From Proteus columbae (GTDB lineage: Bacteria > Pseudomonadota > Gammaproteobacteria > Enterobacterales > Enterobacteriaceae), in contig NZ_CP043925.1 of assembly GCF_009914335.1 (NCBI RefSeq), forward strand, positions 1,922,001 to 1,986,000: a stretch of DNA of 64,000 nt. Reading direction: 5' to 3'. The notes below the pieces were generated by a model. It saw only the letters and a list, made by a program, of their open reading frames with translations. It did no database searches and had not been told where the DNA came from. Of the stretch, positions 9,327 through 17,986 are shown piece by piece. Within the stretch, counting starts at the first letter, position 1; every line of letters begins with the position of its first letter. Both the position numbers and the translations under genes were made by a program.

Positions 9327-10115
9327 GTGACCATGTTTGAACTCTCAAATATTCAAATGGATCGCGGTGGACGCACTATTCTATCAATACCCTCACTGCG
9401 TATTTCAGATTCAGGATTAACCATTGTGCTTGGCCATAATGGCTCAGGTAAATCGACACTCGTCAGTTTGTTATCGGGTCAGCAAATCCCTGATAGTGGA
9501 TGTCTCACACTAAATAACCGTAATATCTCACAATATAAGCCTCGTGATTTGGCTAAACAAATCGCGTTTCTTCCCCAAAAACTTCCCGCGTCTGCTGGAT
9601 TAACTGTCAGAGAATTAGTGTGTTTAGGACGCTTTCCTTGGCGTGGAACATTAGGCCGTTGGAATAAAAAAGATGATGAAATTATCACAATGGCGATGGA
9701 AAAAGCGGGAGTACTTCCTTTCGCTGACACGCTTGCAGATGATTTATCAGGTGGTGAGCGTCAACGGGCTTGGGTTGCAATGTTACTCGCTCAACAATCA
9801 CCGATCTTGATATTAGATGAACCAACCTCGGCATTAGACATACATCATCAATACCAATTAATGGAATTGTTGAGTGAGTTAAATCAAACTCAGCACGTTG
9901 GTATTATTGTTATTTTGCATGATCTTAACCTTGCCTTGCGTTATGCCACTCATATCATCGCACTTAAAAAAGGGAAAATTGCGTTTGAAGGTGAGGTCTC
10001 ATTACTTTTTGATGATGAGCGACTCTCCTCGCTTTATGAAACACCCATTAAGCTGATTGAACACCCTGATAATAAAGGCTCACAACAACATAAAGTGGCG
10101 GTGGTATGCGTGTAA
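9327..10115 (+). CDS. FhuC-like iron-siderophore ABC transporter ATPase
   Basis: The 262-residue ATPase carries Walker A GHNGSGKST, Q-loop LPQKLP, signature LSGGERQR, Walker B ILILDEPTSALD and the switch His in VILHDLNLALRY. This is the layout of FhuC/FecE/BtuD-type importers, which power siderophore uptake across the inner membrane. The start is either GTG at 9327 or ATG at 9333; the ATG has a GAGTG just upstream and is equally likely. It overlaps the next gene by 10 bases, so the three transporter genes are translationally linked. The closest named family is FhuC, but no symbol is given because the substrate is unknown. Confidence 0.88.
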   Translation: MTMFELSNIQMDRGGRTILSIPSLRISDSGLTIVLGHNGSGKSTLVSLLSGQQIPDSGCLTLNNRNISQYKPRDLAKQIAFLPQKLPASAGLTVRELVCLGRFPWRGTLGRWNKKDDEIITMAMEKAGVLPFADTLADDLSGGERQRAWVAMLLAQQSPILILDEPTSALDIHHQYQLMELLSELNQTQHVGIIVILHDLNLALRYATHIIALKKGKIAFEGEVSLLFDDERLSSLYETPIKLIEHPDNKGSQQHKVAVVCV

Positions 10116-11026
10116 TATTACAAACAATAGTTAATTTACTGTCCTTTTGTTTAGTTATTTTATTAATTACCCCCACAGTAAATGCGGCGCAACATAATAA
10201 TGAAAAGGCTTCTAACACACCGCAACGCATTATTGTTTTAGACTGGGATTTACTTGAACAAATATTAACACTTGAAGTGAACCCCGTAGGGGCAACTGAA
10301 ATTGCAGGTTATAACCAATGGGTTGCTCACCCTATTGCACCGAATTCTATTGAAGAAGTTGGTATGCGAGCAGAGCCTAATTTAGAAAAAATAGCGACGT
10401 TAAAACCTGACCTTATTTTAGCATCAAGCTCACAACAAGATTTATTACCTGTATTAGAAACCATTGCTCCTGTGGTTTATTTACCTAATTTTTCTCGCCA
10501 AGATAATGCGGCACAAGTCGCTCTGGCGCATTTTAATACCCTTGCTTCGCTTTTGGGAAAAGAAGCTCTCGCACAACAAAAGTTAGCTGAAATGGACGCT
10601 ACTTTTGCGCAATTTAAAGCAAAGTTACAGCAGGCATTTATCACATTACCTGAAGTAGAAGTGATCCGTTTTTCTACGCTCACCTCCATCTTTTTATATA
10701 CTGAAAATTCAACAACCGAATATGTGATAAATAAGCTGGGGCTGAAATCGGCAATATCATTACCGCCACAACCTTGGGGTATTGATCAACGAAGAATGAA
10801 TGTATTGCAACAGATTAAACATGGTTATGTCCTTTATATGTTGCCTTTTCCTGATGAAAGTAAACTGCAAAAATCAGTATTATGGAAAGCCATGCCATTT
10901 GTGCAAAATGGGCATTTTCATTCAGTCAAACCTGTCTGGAATTATGGAGGAATGACATCATTGACATTAATGGCGCAAGCCATTACTGAAAGCTTATTAG
11001 ATATGGCACCTAGTAATGAAAATTAA
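10106..11026 (+). CDS. FhuD-like periplasmic iron-siderophore binding protein
   Basis: The 306-residue protein has an N-terminal hydrophobic signal (LLSFCLVILLITPTVNAA) and then a single periplasmic binding domain of the FhuD/BtuF type: RIIVLDWDLLEQIL, EEVGMRAEPNLEKIATLKPDLIL and a long linking helix. The segment PDLILASSSQQDLLPVLETIAPVVYL is characteristic of helical-backbone metal-receptor proteins. No lipobox Cys is seen, so it is probably soluble in the periplasm, as FhuD is. It overlaps both the ATPase gene before it and the permease gene after it. Confidence 0.88.
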   Translation: MRVILQTIVNLLSFCLVILLITPTVNAAQHNNEKASNTPQRIIVLDWDLLEQILTLEVNPVGATEIAGYNQWVAHPIAPNSIEEVGMRAEPNLEKIATLKPDLILASSSQQDLLPVLETIAPVVYLPNFSRQDNAAQVALAHFNTLASLLGKEALAQQKLAEMDATFAQFKAKLQQAFITLPEVEVIRFSTLTSIFLYTENSTTEYVINKLGLKSAISLPPQPWGIDQRRMNVLQQIKHGYVLYMLPFPDESKLQKSVLWKAMPFVQNGHFHSVKPVWNYGGMTSLTLMAQAITESLLDMAPSNEN

Positions 11027-12983
11027 GCAACTTACTTTCTATTTTTTGGTAATTATCTTATTAAGCATTACCAACTTACAAATTGATAATTCTCTTTCTT
11101 TATCTCATCAATTGTATTTATTGGCTAATTCAGCCACAACAATTCCTTTTGCTGATGTTTTTTTCTTGCATGCACAATTACCACGTTTAGCTATGACCGT
11201 TGTTATTGGCGGGTTATTTGGTGTTGTTGGCAGTTTAATGCAGCAATTAACGCAAAATAATTTAACTTCCCCTTTAACCTTAGGAACTTCATCAGGTGCT
11301 TGGCTAGCCTTAGTGATCGTTAATATTTGGTTCACTGGCTGGGTTACAGATTACAGTGCAGTAGCTGCAACAATTGGCGCTTTATTAGCCTTTTCTCTGG
11401 TGATTATTATTGCAGGTATTCGCAATATGACCGGCTTACCTTTAGTTGTTTCAGGTATGGTGGTCAATATTTTATTAGGCGCTATTGCAACGGCATTAGT
11501 GACATTAAACTCACAATTTGCTCAAAATATATTCATGTGGGGAGCTGGTGATTTAGCACAAGATGGCTGGGATAAAGTTTATTGGTTATTACCACGAATA
11601 ACACCTGTTTTACTTATTTTTATCTTTGCACCTCGTATTCTCACTTTATTACGTTTAGGGCATGAAGGTGCGGCGGCTCGTGGGCTTTCTGTTTTACCTG
11701 CATTTGCCTTTTTTATTATATTAAGTACTTGGTTAGTTTCTGTTTCTATTACGGCTGTTGGTGTAATTAGTTTTATCGGATTACTTGCACCTAATATAGT
11801 TAGAACATTAGGAGCTAGAACGGCTAGCCAAGAACTCATTGCAAGTGGATTAATGGGAATATGTTTGCTGTTAATTACCGATAGTCTTGCGATATGGGTT
11901 GGTCAGTGGCTCAATACAGTTATTCCTAGTGGTGTTACGGCAGCGGCTATTGGGGCGCCAGCATTAATTTGGTTTAGTCGTAAGAAAATGCGAGCTCAAG
12001 ATCAGCTTTCTATTTCAATTATTTCTCAAACTAAAAGAATATCGAATTATACGGTCATAGGAATAACGGCATTATTAATACTTGGATTAGCGCTTACCCT
12101 GTTTATTCATATTAATGAGCGCCAATGGCTATGGGAAATACCTTCCGTTTATCAATGGGCTTTGCGTTTTCCTCGTCTATTAACAGCACTCTTTGCTGGT
12201 GTTGCACTGGCTATTGCTGGCGTTATTTTACAACGTTTAATTTATAACCCGTTAGCCAGCCCAGATATTTTAGGTGTTTCATCAGGTGCAACCTTCGCTT
12301 TGGTATTTTCTAGCTTAATTCTGGGAAGCACTTTACAAACATCACAATGGGGAACTGCGTTATTAGGAAGCGGCGTTGTTATGATTATCTTATTAGTGTT
12401 GGGTAAAAGGCACCAATATGCCCCTGCCAGTTTAATCTTAACGGGTATTGCATTAACTGCGAGTTTAGAGGCTTTTATTCAGTTTTTCTTAGCGAAAGGT
12501 TCGTTAAGTAGCTATAAAATATTATTGTGGTTATCAGGCTCGACTTATCGTGTAACAGGGCAACAAGCTATTTATTTTGCATTAGCTATCATCTTTATTG
12601 TGGGCGTTGTTTTATTACTCACTCGATGGTTGGCATTAATATCAATTGGTCGAAACTTTGCTTTAGCGCGAGGATTACATACAGCGCAAGCAAGTATTAT
12701 TTTACTGATTATTGTTTCTCTGTTATGTGCATTAGTTACGTCAACCGTTGGCCCTATCGCCTTTATTGGCTTAGTCGCCCCTCATATGGCGGTATTAATT
12801 GGCGCTCAAAAAATAAAATCACAATTAATTCTTTCGGGATTAATCGGTGCGACTTTAATGGTTTGGGCTGATTGGCTTGGGCAAGTATTGATTTATCCTG
12901 CACAAATTGCCGCAGGAACTTTAGTAGCGATTTTAGGTGGTAGCTATTTCCTTTGTTTAATGCTGTTAAATCGTAGTCGCTGA
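11016..12983 (+). CDS. FhuB-like double-length iron-siderophore permease
   Basis: The 655-residue inner-membrane protein is two FecCD-type permeases in tandem, about residues 1-330 and 345-655. Each half has the GxxFGxxGxLxQ / GVxLAIAGVILQ segment, then SPLTLGTSSGA or SPDILGVSSGA, and later the cytoplasmic GLLAPNIVR or GLVAPHMA contact motif for the ATPase. Such fused permeases are typical of FhuB, where one chain replaces a dimer. This strengthens the hydroxamate-type assignment of the operon. It overlaps the binding-protein gene by 11 bases and is followed by a terminator. Confidence 0.9.
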   Translation: MKIKQLTFYFLVIILLSITNLQIDNSLSLSHQLYLLANSATTIPFADVFFLHAQLPRLAMTVVIGGLFGVVGSLMQQLTQNNLTSPLTLGTSSGAWLALVIVNIWFTGWVTDYSAVAATIGALLAFSLVIIIAGIRNMTGLPLVVSGMVVNILLGAIATALVTLNSQFAQNIFMWGAGDLAQDGWDKVYWLLPRITPVLLIFIFAPRILTLLRLGHEGAAARGLSVLPAFAFFIILSTWLVSVSITAVGVISFIGLLAPNIVRTLGARTASQELIASGLMGICLLLITDSLAIWVGQWLNTVIPSGVTAAAIGAPALIWFSRKKMRAQDQLSISIISQTKRISNYTVIGITALLILGLALTLFIHINERQWLWEIPSVYQWALRFPRLLTALFAGVALAIAGVILQRLIYNPLASPDILGVSSGATFALVFSSLILGSTLQTSQWGTALLGSGVVMIILLVLGKRHQYAPASLILTGIALTASLEAFIQFFLAKGSLSSYKILLWLSGSTYRVTGQQAIYFALAIIFIVGVVLLLTRWLALISIGRNFALARGLHTAQASIILLIIVSLLCALVTSTVGPIAFIGLVAPHMAVLIGAQKIKSQLILSGLIGATLMVWADWLGQVLIYPAQIAAGTLVAILGGSYFLCLMLLNRSR

Positions 12984-12990
12984 TCGAAAA

Positions 12991-13035
12991 AAGCCTAAGA
13001 TATCAACATTAATCTTGCTGATATTCTTAGGCTTT
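12991..13035. terminator. Terminator after the siderophore uptake operon
   Basis: AAGCCTAAGATATCAAC pairs almost completely with GCTGATATTCTTAGGCTT. A T-rich tail (TTTAATTATT) follows on the plus strand. Confidence 0.8.
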
Positions 13036-13223
13036 AATTATTATTGATTGTGCTTAAATCTTACTGTTGTGATTATTAATACCAATAGGCTACTCATTAT
13101 TATTAATATTTATTAAATTTTAGGTACTATTGATTAATTAGATTTTATTGTGAGCTGTTCGTCTTTATAAATAAATATTTAAATATATACTCAAGATTCG
13201 TTTTTAATATAAGGAAATTTAAT

Positions 13224-13451
13224 ATGGCACAGTATTATTATACTGGAAATTTGCAACAAGCATCGAATTCATCAGATTTTGATGTTGAGTTCAAAACATC
13301 ATCATTTGTTGAATATTCAGGTATTTATAGATGTAAAACATGCGGTTATGAAATAGCACTAAATGCACATGAGGGGAAAGTTCCTCCTCATCAAAGTAAT
13401 TCACATTGTAATAATAATATATTTAAACTATTAGTTAAAACAAATAATTAA
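13224..13451 (+). CDS. Small zinc-ribbon-like protein
   Basis: The 75-residue protein has one CxxC pair (YRCKTCGYEIALNAHEGKVP) followed by PPHQSNSHC, so Cys and His residues could form one zinc site. It resembles short Enterobacterales proteins sometimes listed as protein L, with a GxYRCxxCGxE...PPQxHxxH core; this comparison is from memory. The ATG follows a clear AAGGAAATTTAAT ribosome site. Function is unknown. It stands alone between two terminators. Confidence 0.72.
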   Translation: MAQYYYTGNLQQASNSSDFDVEFKTSSFVEYSGIYRCKTCGYEIALNAHEGKVPPHQSNSHCNNNIFKLLVKTNN

Positions 13452-13460
13452 AGTTGTTTA

Positions 13461-13490
13461 GAATAGGGATATTGAAAATAATCCCTATTC
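13461..13490. terminator. Terminator after the zinc-ribbon gene and tetR
   Basis: GAATAGGGAT pairs with ATCCCTATTC around a 10-base loop between two convergent genes, with T-rich sequence on the plus side. Confidence 0.75.
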
Positions 13491-13497
13491 TATGATT

Positions 13498-14094
13498 TTA
13501 TTTTAGTAATTGAGTAAATTGCTGATATAGCATATTACCTAATGTTTTTGCGGTATATTCTTCGCTATGACCTAAATTATCAACAGCAGCATGCATACCA
13601 TGATAAATCAATGTACTGGTTAATTCCGGTTGTGTAACATGCCAAGTTTTATTTTCTGTACCTGAAATTAACAGCGTTTGAATTTGCTGTAATGCTCTAT
13701 TTTCATGAATATTGCTGCTTTGATGAAATACTTGATGAAAAAGCATGTCGTGTAATTTTTGTTTCTCAACATAAGCAATAACGCTGATTTCACACCACTG
13801 TTTTAATTTCTCACGATGATCTTGTTGTGAGCAGGCATCCATGGCGTTATCTATTTTATTTAAATACCAATCCATATAACGTGTTCTGAGCGCATCAAGA
13901 ACGTCTGTTTTGGCAGAAAAATAGTGATAATACGTTCCTTTTGCTACCCCTGCTTTTTTTACAATATCGCTAACGGTTGTGGCATCAAAACCTTTATCAA
14001 GAAATAACGCTTCTGCCGCATTCATTAACTCTTCTAAACGAACCTCTGCGGGTTTTGTTCTTGGTTTATCAGTTATTTGTTCTTCTAATGACAT
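13498..14094 (-). CDS. TetR/AcrR family repressor of the adjacent efflux pump
   Basis: The 198-residue protein has the classical N-terminal TetR DNA-binding domain (LMNAAEALFLDKGFDATTVS, then VAKGTYYHYFSAKTDVLDAL) and a helical ligand-binding C-terminus. It is divergent from the DHA2 drug transporter 150 bases away. A perfect inverted repeat lies between the two genes, so the simplest reading is that it represses the transporter and itself until a drug binds. The ligand is unknown. Confidence 0.9.
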   Translation of the reverse strand: MSLEEQITDKPRTKPAEVRLEELMNAAEALFLDKGFDATTVSDIVKKAGVAKGTYYHYFSAKTDVLDALRTRYMDWYLNKIDNAMDACSQQDHREKLKQWCEISVIAYVEKQKLHDMLFHQVFHQSSNIHENRALQQIQTLLISGTENKTWHVTQPELTSTLIYHGMHAAVDNLGHSEEYTAKTLGNMLYQQFTQLLK

Positions 14095-14185
14095 TGCTTA
14101 TCTCCCTCAAAGTCGCTTGTAAAGAGTACTCTATATTAAAGCGAGTCACAATGATGACAAATGAAACTCATTATCAATATAAATT

Positions 14186-14200
14186 GACCGACGGTCGGTC
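14186..14200. promoter_or_regulatory. Palindromic operator for the TetR regulator
   Basis: GACCGAC-G-GTCGGTC is a perfect 15-base inverted repeat with one central base. It is GC-rich in an AT-rich intergenic region and lies between the divergent tetR and transporter genes, where TetR operators usually are. Confidence 0.8.
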
Positions 14201-14246
14201 GAGTATTATTATGCCATTATTATTCATCATTAAGGCAATAAAGCTT

Positions 14247-15749
14247 ATGACTTATTTAAAACGACTGTCACTTATCTGTGCCATTTGTTTAGGTACTTTT
14301 ATGGCAACTCTCGATATTAGTATCGTGAATGTAGCTCTGCCAACTATTCAAAATGATATACATGCTGATATGGCAACCTTGCAGTGGATTGTTGATGCTT
14401 ATGCGCTTTGTTTGTCAGCCTGTATTTTGTCATCAGGTCCTTTGAGCGATCGCTTTGGGCGAAAAAAGGTATGGCTATGGGGCGTGATTATTTTCACGTT
14501 AGGTTCAGTAATTTGTGCGATTGCACCGCAACATGAAATATTAATTCTTGGACGTATTATTCAAGGCATTGCCGCGGCTGCACTTATTCCGGGTGCATTG
14601 TCTTTAATTACTCATGCTTTTCCTATTGATATTGAACGGGTTCGCATTATCGGTATTTGGTCTTCAGTCAGTGCATTATCGTTAATTATTGGTCCTATTT
14701 TAGGGGGTGTTTTAGTTCATGCTAGTGGTTGGGCGAGCATATTTCTTATTAATATTCCTATTGGCATTATTACCGTTTTATTAGGTTGGTATGGATTAAG
14801 TGAAAGTGCTGATCCTGATAATGTTGCTTTAGATCCCTTTGGTCAATTAACCAGTATGTTGGGATTAGGATCACTGACTTATGGTTTGATTGAAGCTGGC
14901 TCTGTGGGCTGGTCACATTATAGAACAGTATCAACACTGATTGTGGGGATTATATTTCTTGCCCTTTTCTTAATGATAGAAAAACGTGTGGAGCGTCCTT
15001 TATTACCACTGGCTTTATTTAAAGATCGCACGTTCTTTCAATATAACCTTTCTTCTTTTACCTTGGGTTTTGCTACATACAGTAATGTATTTTTTATCGC
15101 ATTCTTTTTGCAAAAAGCACAAGGTTGGAGTGCATTAGAAGCGGGTTGGAGAATGGCACCAGAATTTATTGCAATGGCACTATTTTCTATGTCTTTTGGA
15201 CGGTTATCTTCTTATTTCTCTGTTAGAAAACTTATGATCTGTGGTTTCTTATTAATCGCTATTTCTTCTTGTTTATTAGCGACATTAGCAACAAATAGCC
15301 ACTATGGAATAACAGGAAGCTATCTGTTTGTATTAGGTGCTGGAATGGGATTAGCAACACCCGCAATAGGTGCTTTAGTGATGAAAAGTGTGTCACCATC
15401 TCGCTCTGGTATGGCGTCTGCAACCATGAATGCATTAAGACAAACAGGTATGACAATGGGAATTGCTTTATTAGGTACATTGATGGTGCAACAAGCAATT
15501 CATTATATGGTGATCCAAAGCCAAGTATTGGGAATATCTGTAAATTATATCGATATTGTTAGTTTGGTGACTGAAAATACGACAAATGGTTTAGACAAAG
15601 GGTTTATCACTTTGTTACCAGAGGCATTTAATTCGGGGTTTGCTTATGCAATTGCGACTGCGGGGATCTCATGTTTTGTGACTTTATTTATTGTGCTCTT
15701 TCCTGTTAAAGCAAAACATAAGGCACTTACTCAACAAACCACAGATTAA
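14247..15749 (+). CDS. DHA2 family (EmrB/QacA) drug efflux transporter
   Basis: I place the start at ATG 14247, giving 500 residues; the open frame runs further upstream but crosses the operator and the opposite gene. The protein has about 14 membrane segments. MFS motif D1 is LDISIVNVALPTI near the start, motif A is GPLSDRFGRKKVW, and the antiporter motif C region is SLIIGPILGGVL. DHA2 members export drugs or dyes in exchange for protons. No EmrA-type membrane fusion gene is next to it, so it probably works alone in the inner membrane. It is controlled by the divergent TetR. An in-frame ATG at 14211 is an alternative start. Confidence 0.9.
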   Translation: MTYLKRLSLICAICLGTFMATLDISIVNVALPTIQNDIHADMATLQWIVDAYALCLSACILSSGPLSDRFGRKKVWLWGVIIFTLGSVICAIAPQHEILILGRIIQGIAAAALIPGALSLITHAFPIDIERVRIIGIWSSVSALSLIIGPILGGVLVHASGWASIFLINIPIGIITVLLGWYGLSESADPDNVALDPFGQLTSMLGLGSLTYGLIEAGSVGWSHYRTVSTLIVGIIFLALFLMIEKRVERPLLPLALFKDRTFFQYNLSSFTLGFATYSNVFFIAFFLQKAQGWSALEAGWRMAPEFIAMALFSMSFGRLSSYFSVRKLMICGFLLIAISSCLLATLATNSHYGITGSYLFVLGAGMGLATPAIGALVMKSVSPSRSGMASATMNALRQTGMTMGIALLGTLMVQQAIHYMVIQSQVLGISVNYIDIVSLVTENTTNGLDKGFITLLPEAFNSGFAYAIATAGISCFVTLFIVLFPVKAKHKALTQQTTD

Positions 15750-15752
15750 TGT

Positions 15753-16697
15753 TTATAAACGCTGAGATAAAAATTCTAGAAAAGACTCTATATTACGTGA
15801 GAGTGTGCTACGAGTTGCATATATTGCCACTAAGTTAATCGTTGCGGGTTGTTGAGGAAACTCGATAGCTCGTAACTTCCCTTCTTTAATCATATCAAGG
15901 CAGCAATGCTCAGCTAAAATAGCAAATCCCAATCCTTTTAATACTGCTGATTTTGCTAATATGGCACTGTTTACTCGATAATTACTATTAATGGTTACTC
16001 TGATTGGCTTTTTATCTTCATCCATAAATATCCAAGGTTGCCCTTCTAGTGCGCTTAAGCTAGAAATACAAGGCATTTTGCTTAATTGTTCAATATGTGT
16101 GGGTATTCCTGTTTTTTCTAATAATTCATTAGATGCCACAACAATACTGCGCCATGATTTAATTAAGCGTGAGTGATAGCTACTATCCGCTAAATTTCCA
16201 CGATGAAAAGTTAACAGTAAATCAATATCATCATCGATGATATTTCTTGGCATTAGTTGGGTATCACATTGAATAAGTAAATTAGGATGAAGTGCAGCAA
16301 AATCAGCCAAAATATCACCAAGTAGCTCACTGCCATATTCACTCGGAATAGTTAAACGGAAAGTACCCGTTAATGGTCCATCACTAGTGATATTGCTTAC
16401 AACATTATCTAATTCAGTTAAGGTTTTTATTCCTTGCTGATAGAGTATTTTGCCTTGTTCAGTAAGGCGCATTTTTCGAGTTGTTCTATCAATAAGTTTA
16501 CAATTGAGTTGCTGTTCAAGCTGTTTAATTGCACGACTGATATTTGAGGTAGGCATAGATAATAGCCGAGCTGCTGCTGCAAATTGCCCTTGCTCTGCTA
16601 CGGCAGAAAAAATACGTAATAAATTAAGATCGATTTGCATAAATAATTCACTGCCTACTGTATTTCTATTACTCAATATAGGCAGTGTATCATTCAT
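15753..16697 (-). CDS. LysR family transcription regulator
   Basis: The winged HTH begins at MQIDLNLLRIFSAVAEQGQF and has the usual LysR signature through SRAIKQLEQQLNCKLIDRTT; a substrate-binding domain fills the rest. The longest frame gives 314 residues, but the domain start suggests ATG at 16640 (295 residues) as a likely true start; an AAAAGAAA before 16697 keeps the longer form possible. It lies 21 bases after the accA-like gene on the same strand and is probably cotranscribed with it. It is convergent with the DHA2 pump, ending only 3 bases from it. Confidence 0.85.
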   Translation of the reverse strand: MNDTLPILSNRNTVGSELFMQIDLNLLRIFSAVAEQGQFAAAARLLSMPTSNISRAIKQLEQQLNCKLIDRTTRKMRLTEQGKILYQQGIKTLTELDNVVSNITSDGPLTGTFRLTIPSEYGSELLGDILADFAALHPNLLIQCDTQLMPRNIIDDDIDLLLTFHRGNLADSSYHSRLIKSWRSIVVASNELLEKTGIPTHIEQLSKMPCISSLSALEGQPWIFMDEDKKPIRVTINSNYRVNSAILAKSAVLKGLGFAILAEHCCLDMIKEGKLRAIEFPQQPATINLVAIYATRSTLSRNIESFLEFLSQRL

Positions 16698-16718
16698 TTT
16701 CTTTTCACTCGTTAATAA

Positions 16719-17681
16719 TTAACAGTAACCATGAGACATGAGTTTTTGATAGCGTTTATCTAAAAGTTCTTCGGTTGAATAGCTTTTTAATAAGGCTAAG
16801 TCAGTTAATAACTGTTGTTTAAGAAATTCGGCAGCTTGTTGATGATCTCGATGAGCTCCACCTAATGGCTCTGGAATAATAGCGTCGATAATACCTAATG
16901 ATTGTAATTTAGGTGCTGTCATTCCCATGGTTTCTGCCGCAATTGGCGCTTTATCAGAACTTTTCCACAGAATAGATGCACAGCCTTCTGGTGAAATTGC
17001 CGCATAAGTACTGTATTGCAGCATATTAACTTTATCACCAACACCAATAGCTAGCGCACCTCCAGAAAATCCTTCACCAGTAATAGTGCAAATAATAGGT
17101 GTTTTTAATCGTGACATTTCAAGAATATTACGTGCGATAGCTTCAGCTTGTCCGCGCTCTTCAGCACCAACACCAGGGTACGCTCCCGCAGAATCAATAA
17201 AAATAATTACGGGTAGATGAAAGCGCTCCGCCATTTTCATTAAACGTAATGCTTTTCTATAACCTTCTGGTGATGGCATACCAAAATTGCGAAGAATTTT
17301 CTCTTTTGTATCACGCCCTTTTTGCTGCCCAATCACCATGACTGGCATTTTGTCTAAACGCGCTAAACCCGCAACAATCGCTTTATCATCGGCATAAGCT
17401 CTATCACCCGCCAACTCCTGAAAATCAGTAAAAACCGCTTTAATATAGTCAAGGGTATATGGACGCATTGGGTGACGAGCGAGTTGCACAATTTCCCAAG
17501 CACCTAAATCAGTAAAAATAGATTTTGTCAGCGAAAGGCTTTTTTGCCTTAAACGTGCGATTTCTTCATCTAAATTAATACCTGTTGGTTCATCTTGAGA
17601 TTGCTTAAAGGTGAGCAATGCATCAATTTTTTCGTCTAATTCAACAATAGGTTTTTCAAATTCAAGATGAATAAAAGACAT
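16719..17681 (-). CDS. accA: AccA-like acetyl-CoA carboxylase carboxyltransferase alpha subunit, probable divergent paralogue
   Basis: The 320-residue protein aligns with E. coli AccA (319 residues) over its whole length, including [29 protein letters not shown] and [22 protein letters not shown]. AccA pairs with AccD to move carboxyl groups from biotin to acetyl-CoA in fatty acid synthesis. Two motifs that are nearly invariant in AccA as I know it are changed: DTPGAYPG is DSAGAYPG, and GEGGSGGALA is [10 protein letters not shown]. In enterobacteria accA normally follows dnaE; here it stands with a LysR gene and drug pumps. I therefore think this is a second copy, perhaps an inhibitor-tolerant subunit, but a sole accA cannot be excluded from one window. 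Confidence 0.85.
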   Translation of the reverse strand: MSFIHLEFEKPIVELDEKIDALLTFKQSQDEPTGINLDEEIARLRQKSLSLTKSIFTDLGAWEIVQLARHPMRPYTLDYIKAVFTDFQELAGDRAYADDKAIVAGLARLDKMPVMVIGQQKGRDTKEKILRNFGMPSPEGYRKALRLMKMAERFHLPVIIFIDSAGAYPGVGAEERGQAEAIARNILEMSRLKTPIICTITGEGFSGGALAIGVGDKVNMLQYSTYAAISPEGCASILWKSSDKAPIAAETMGMTAPKLQSLGIIDAIIPEPLGGAHRDHQQAAEFLKQQLLTDLALLKSYSTEELLDKRYQKLMSHGYC

Positions 17682-17986
17682 AACGACCTCAGATTTAATG
17701 CAGTAAATAAAACAATGATTGGCTCAGTTTAGAAAAAATAACAATGTGTTAATAGATTGGAATTTGATAAACACTATTATCAAAAATGGGATAATTGAAC
17801 ATTACAACAAGATCAGCAAGAAAAAAGATAAGATCAAAAAGAGCTTTTTTTCTGACTTTAAGCTATACAGTAATTACTAAGTTATGTATTAATATACAGT
17901 GCGAATTTGTTCTTTTTTTCACCCGTAAAAAATCGTACGAATTATAAAACACTCCATAAAATACAAATAATTAGAATAAAGATAAT
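17682..17986. other. Divergent promoter region of accA-like gene and ydeE
   Basis: About 300 AT-rich bases between divergent genes. They must hold both promoters; no operator stood out and there is no small gene. Confidence 0.5.

Noticed and set aside
13977..14246. A 90-codon extension of the DHA2 transporter
   Set aside because: It runs over the tetR start and the palindromic operator; family alignment begins at the Met at 14247.
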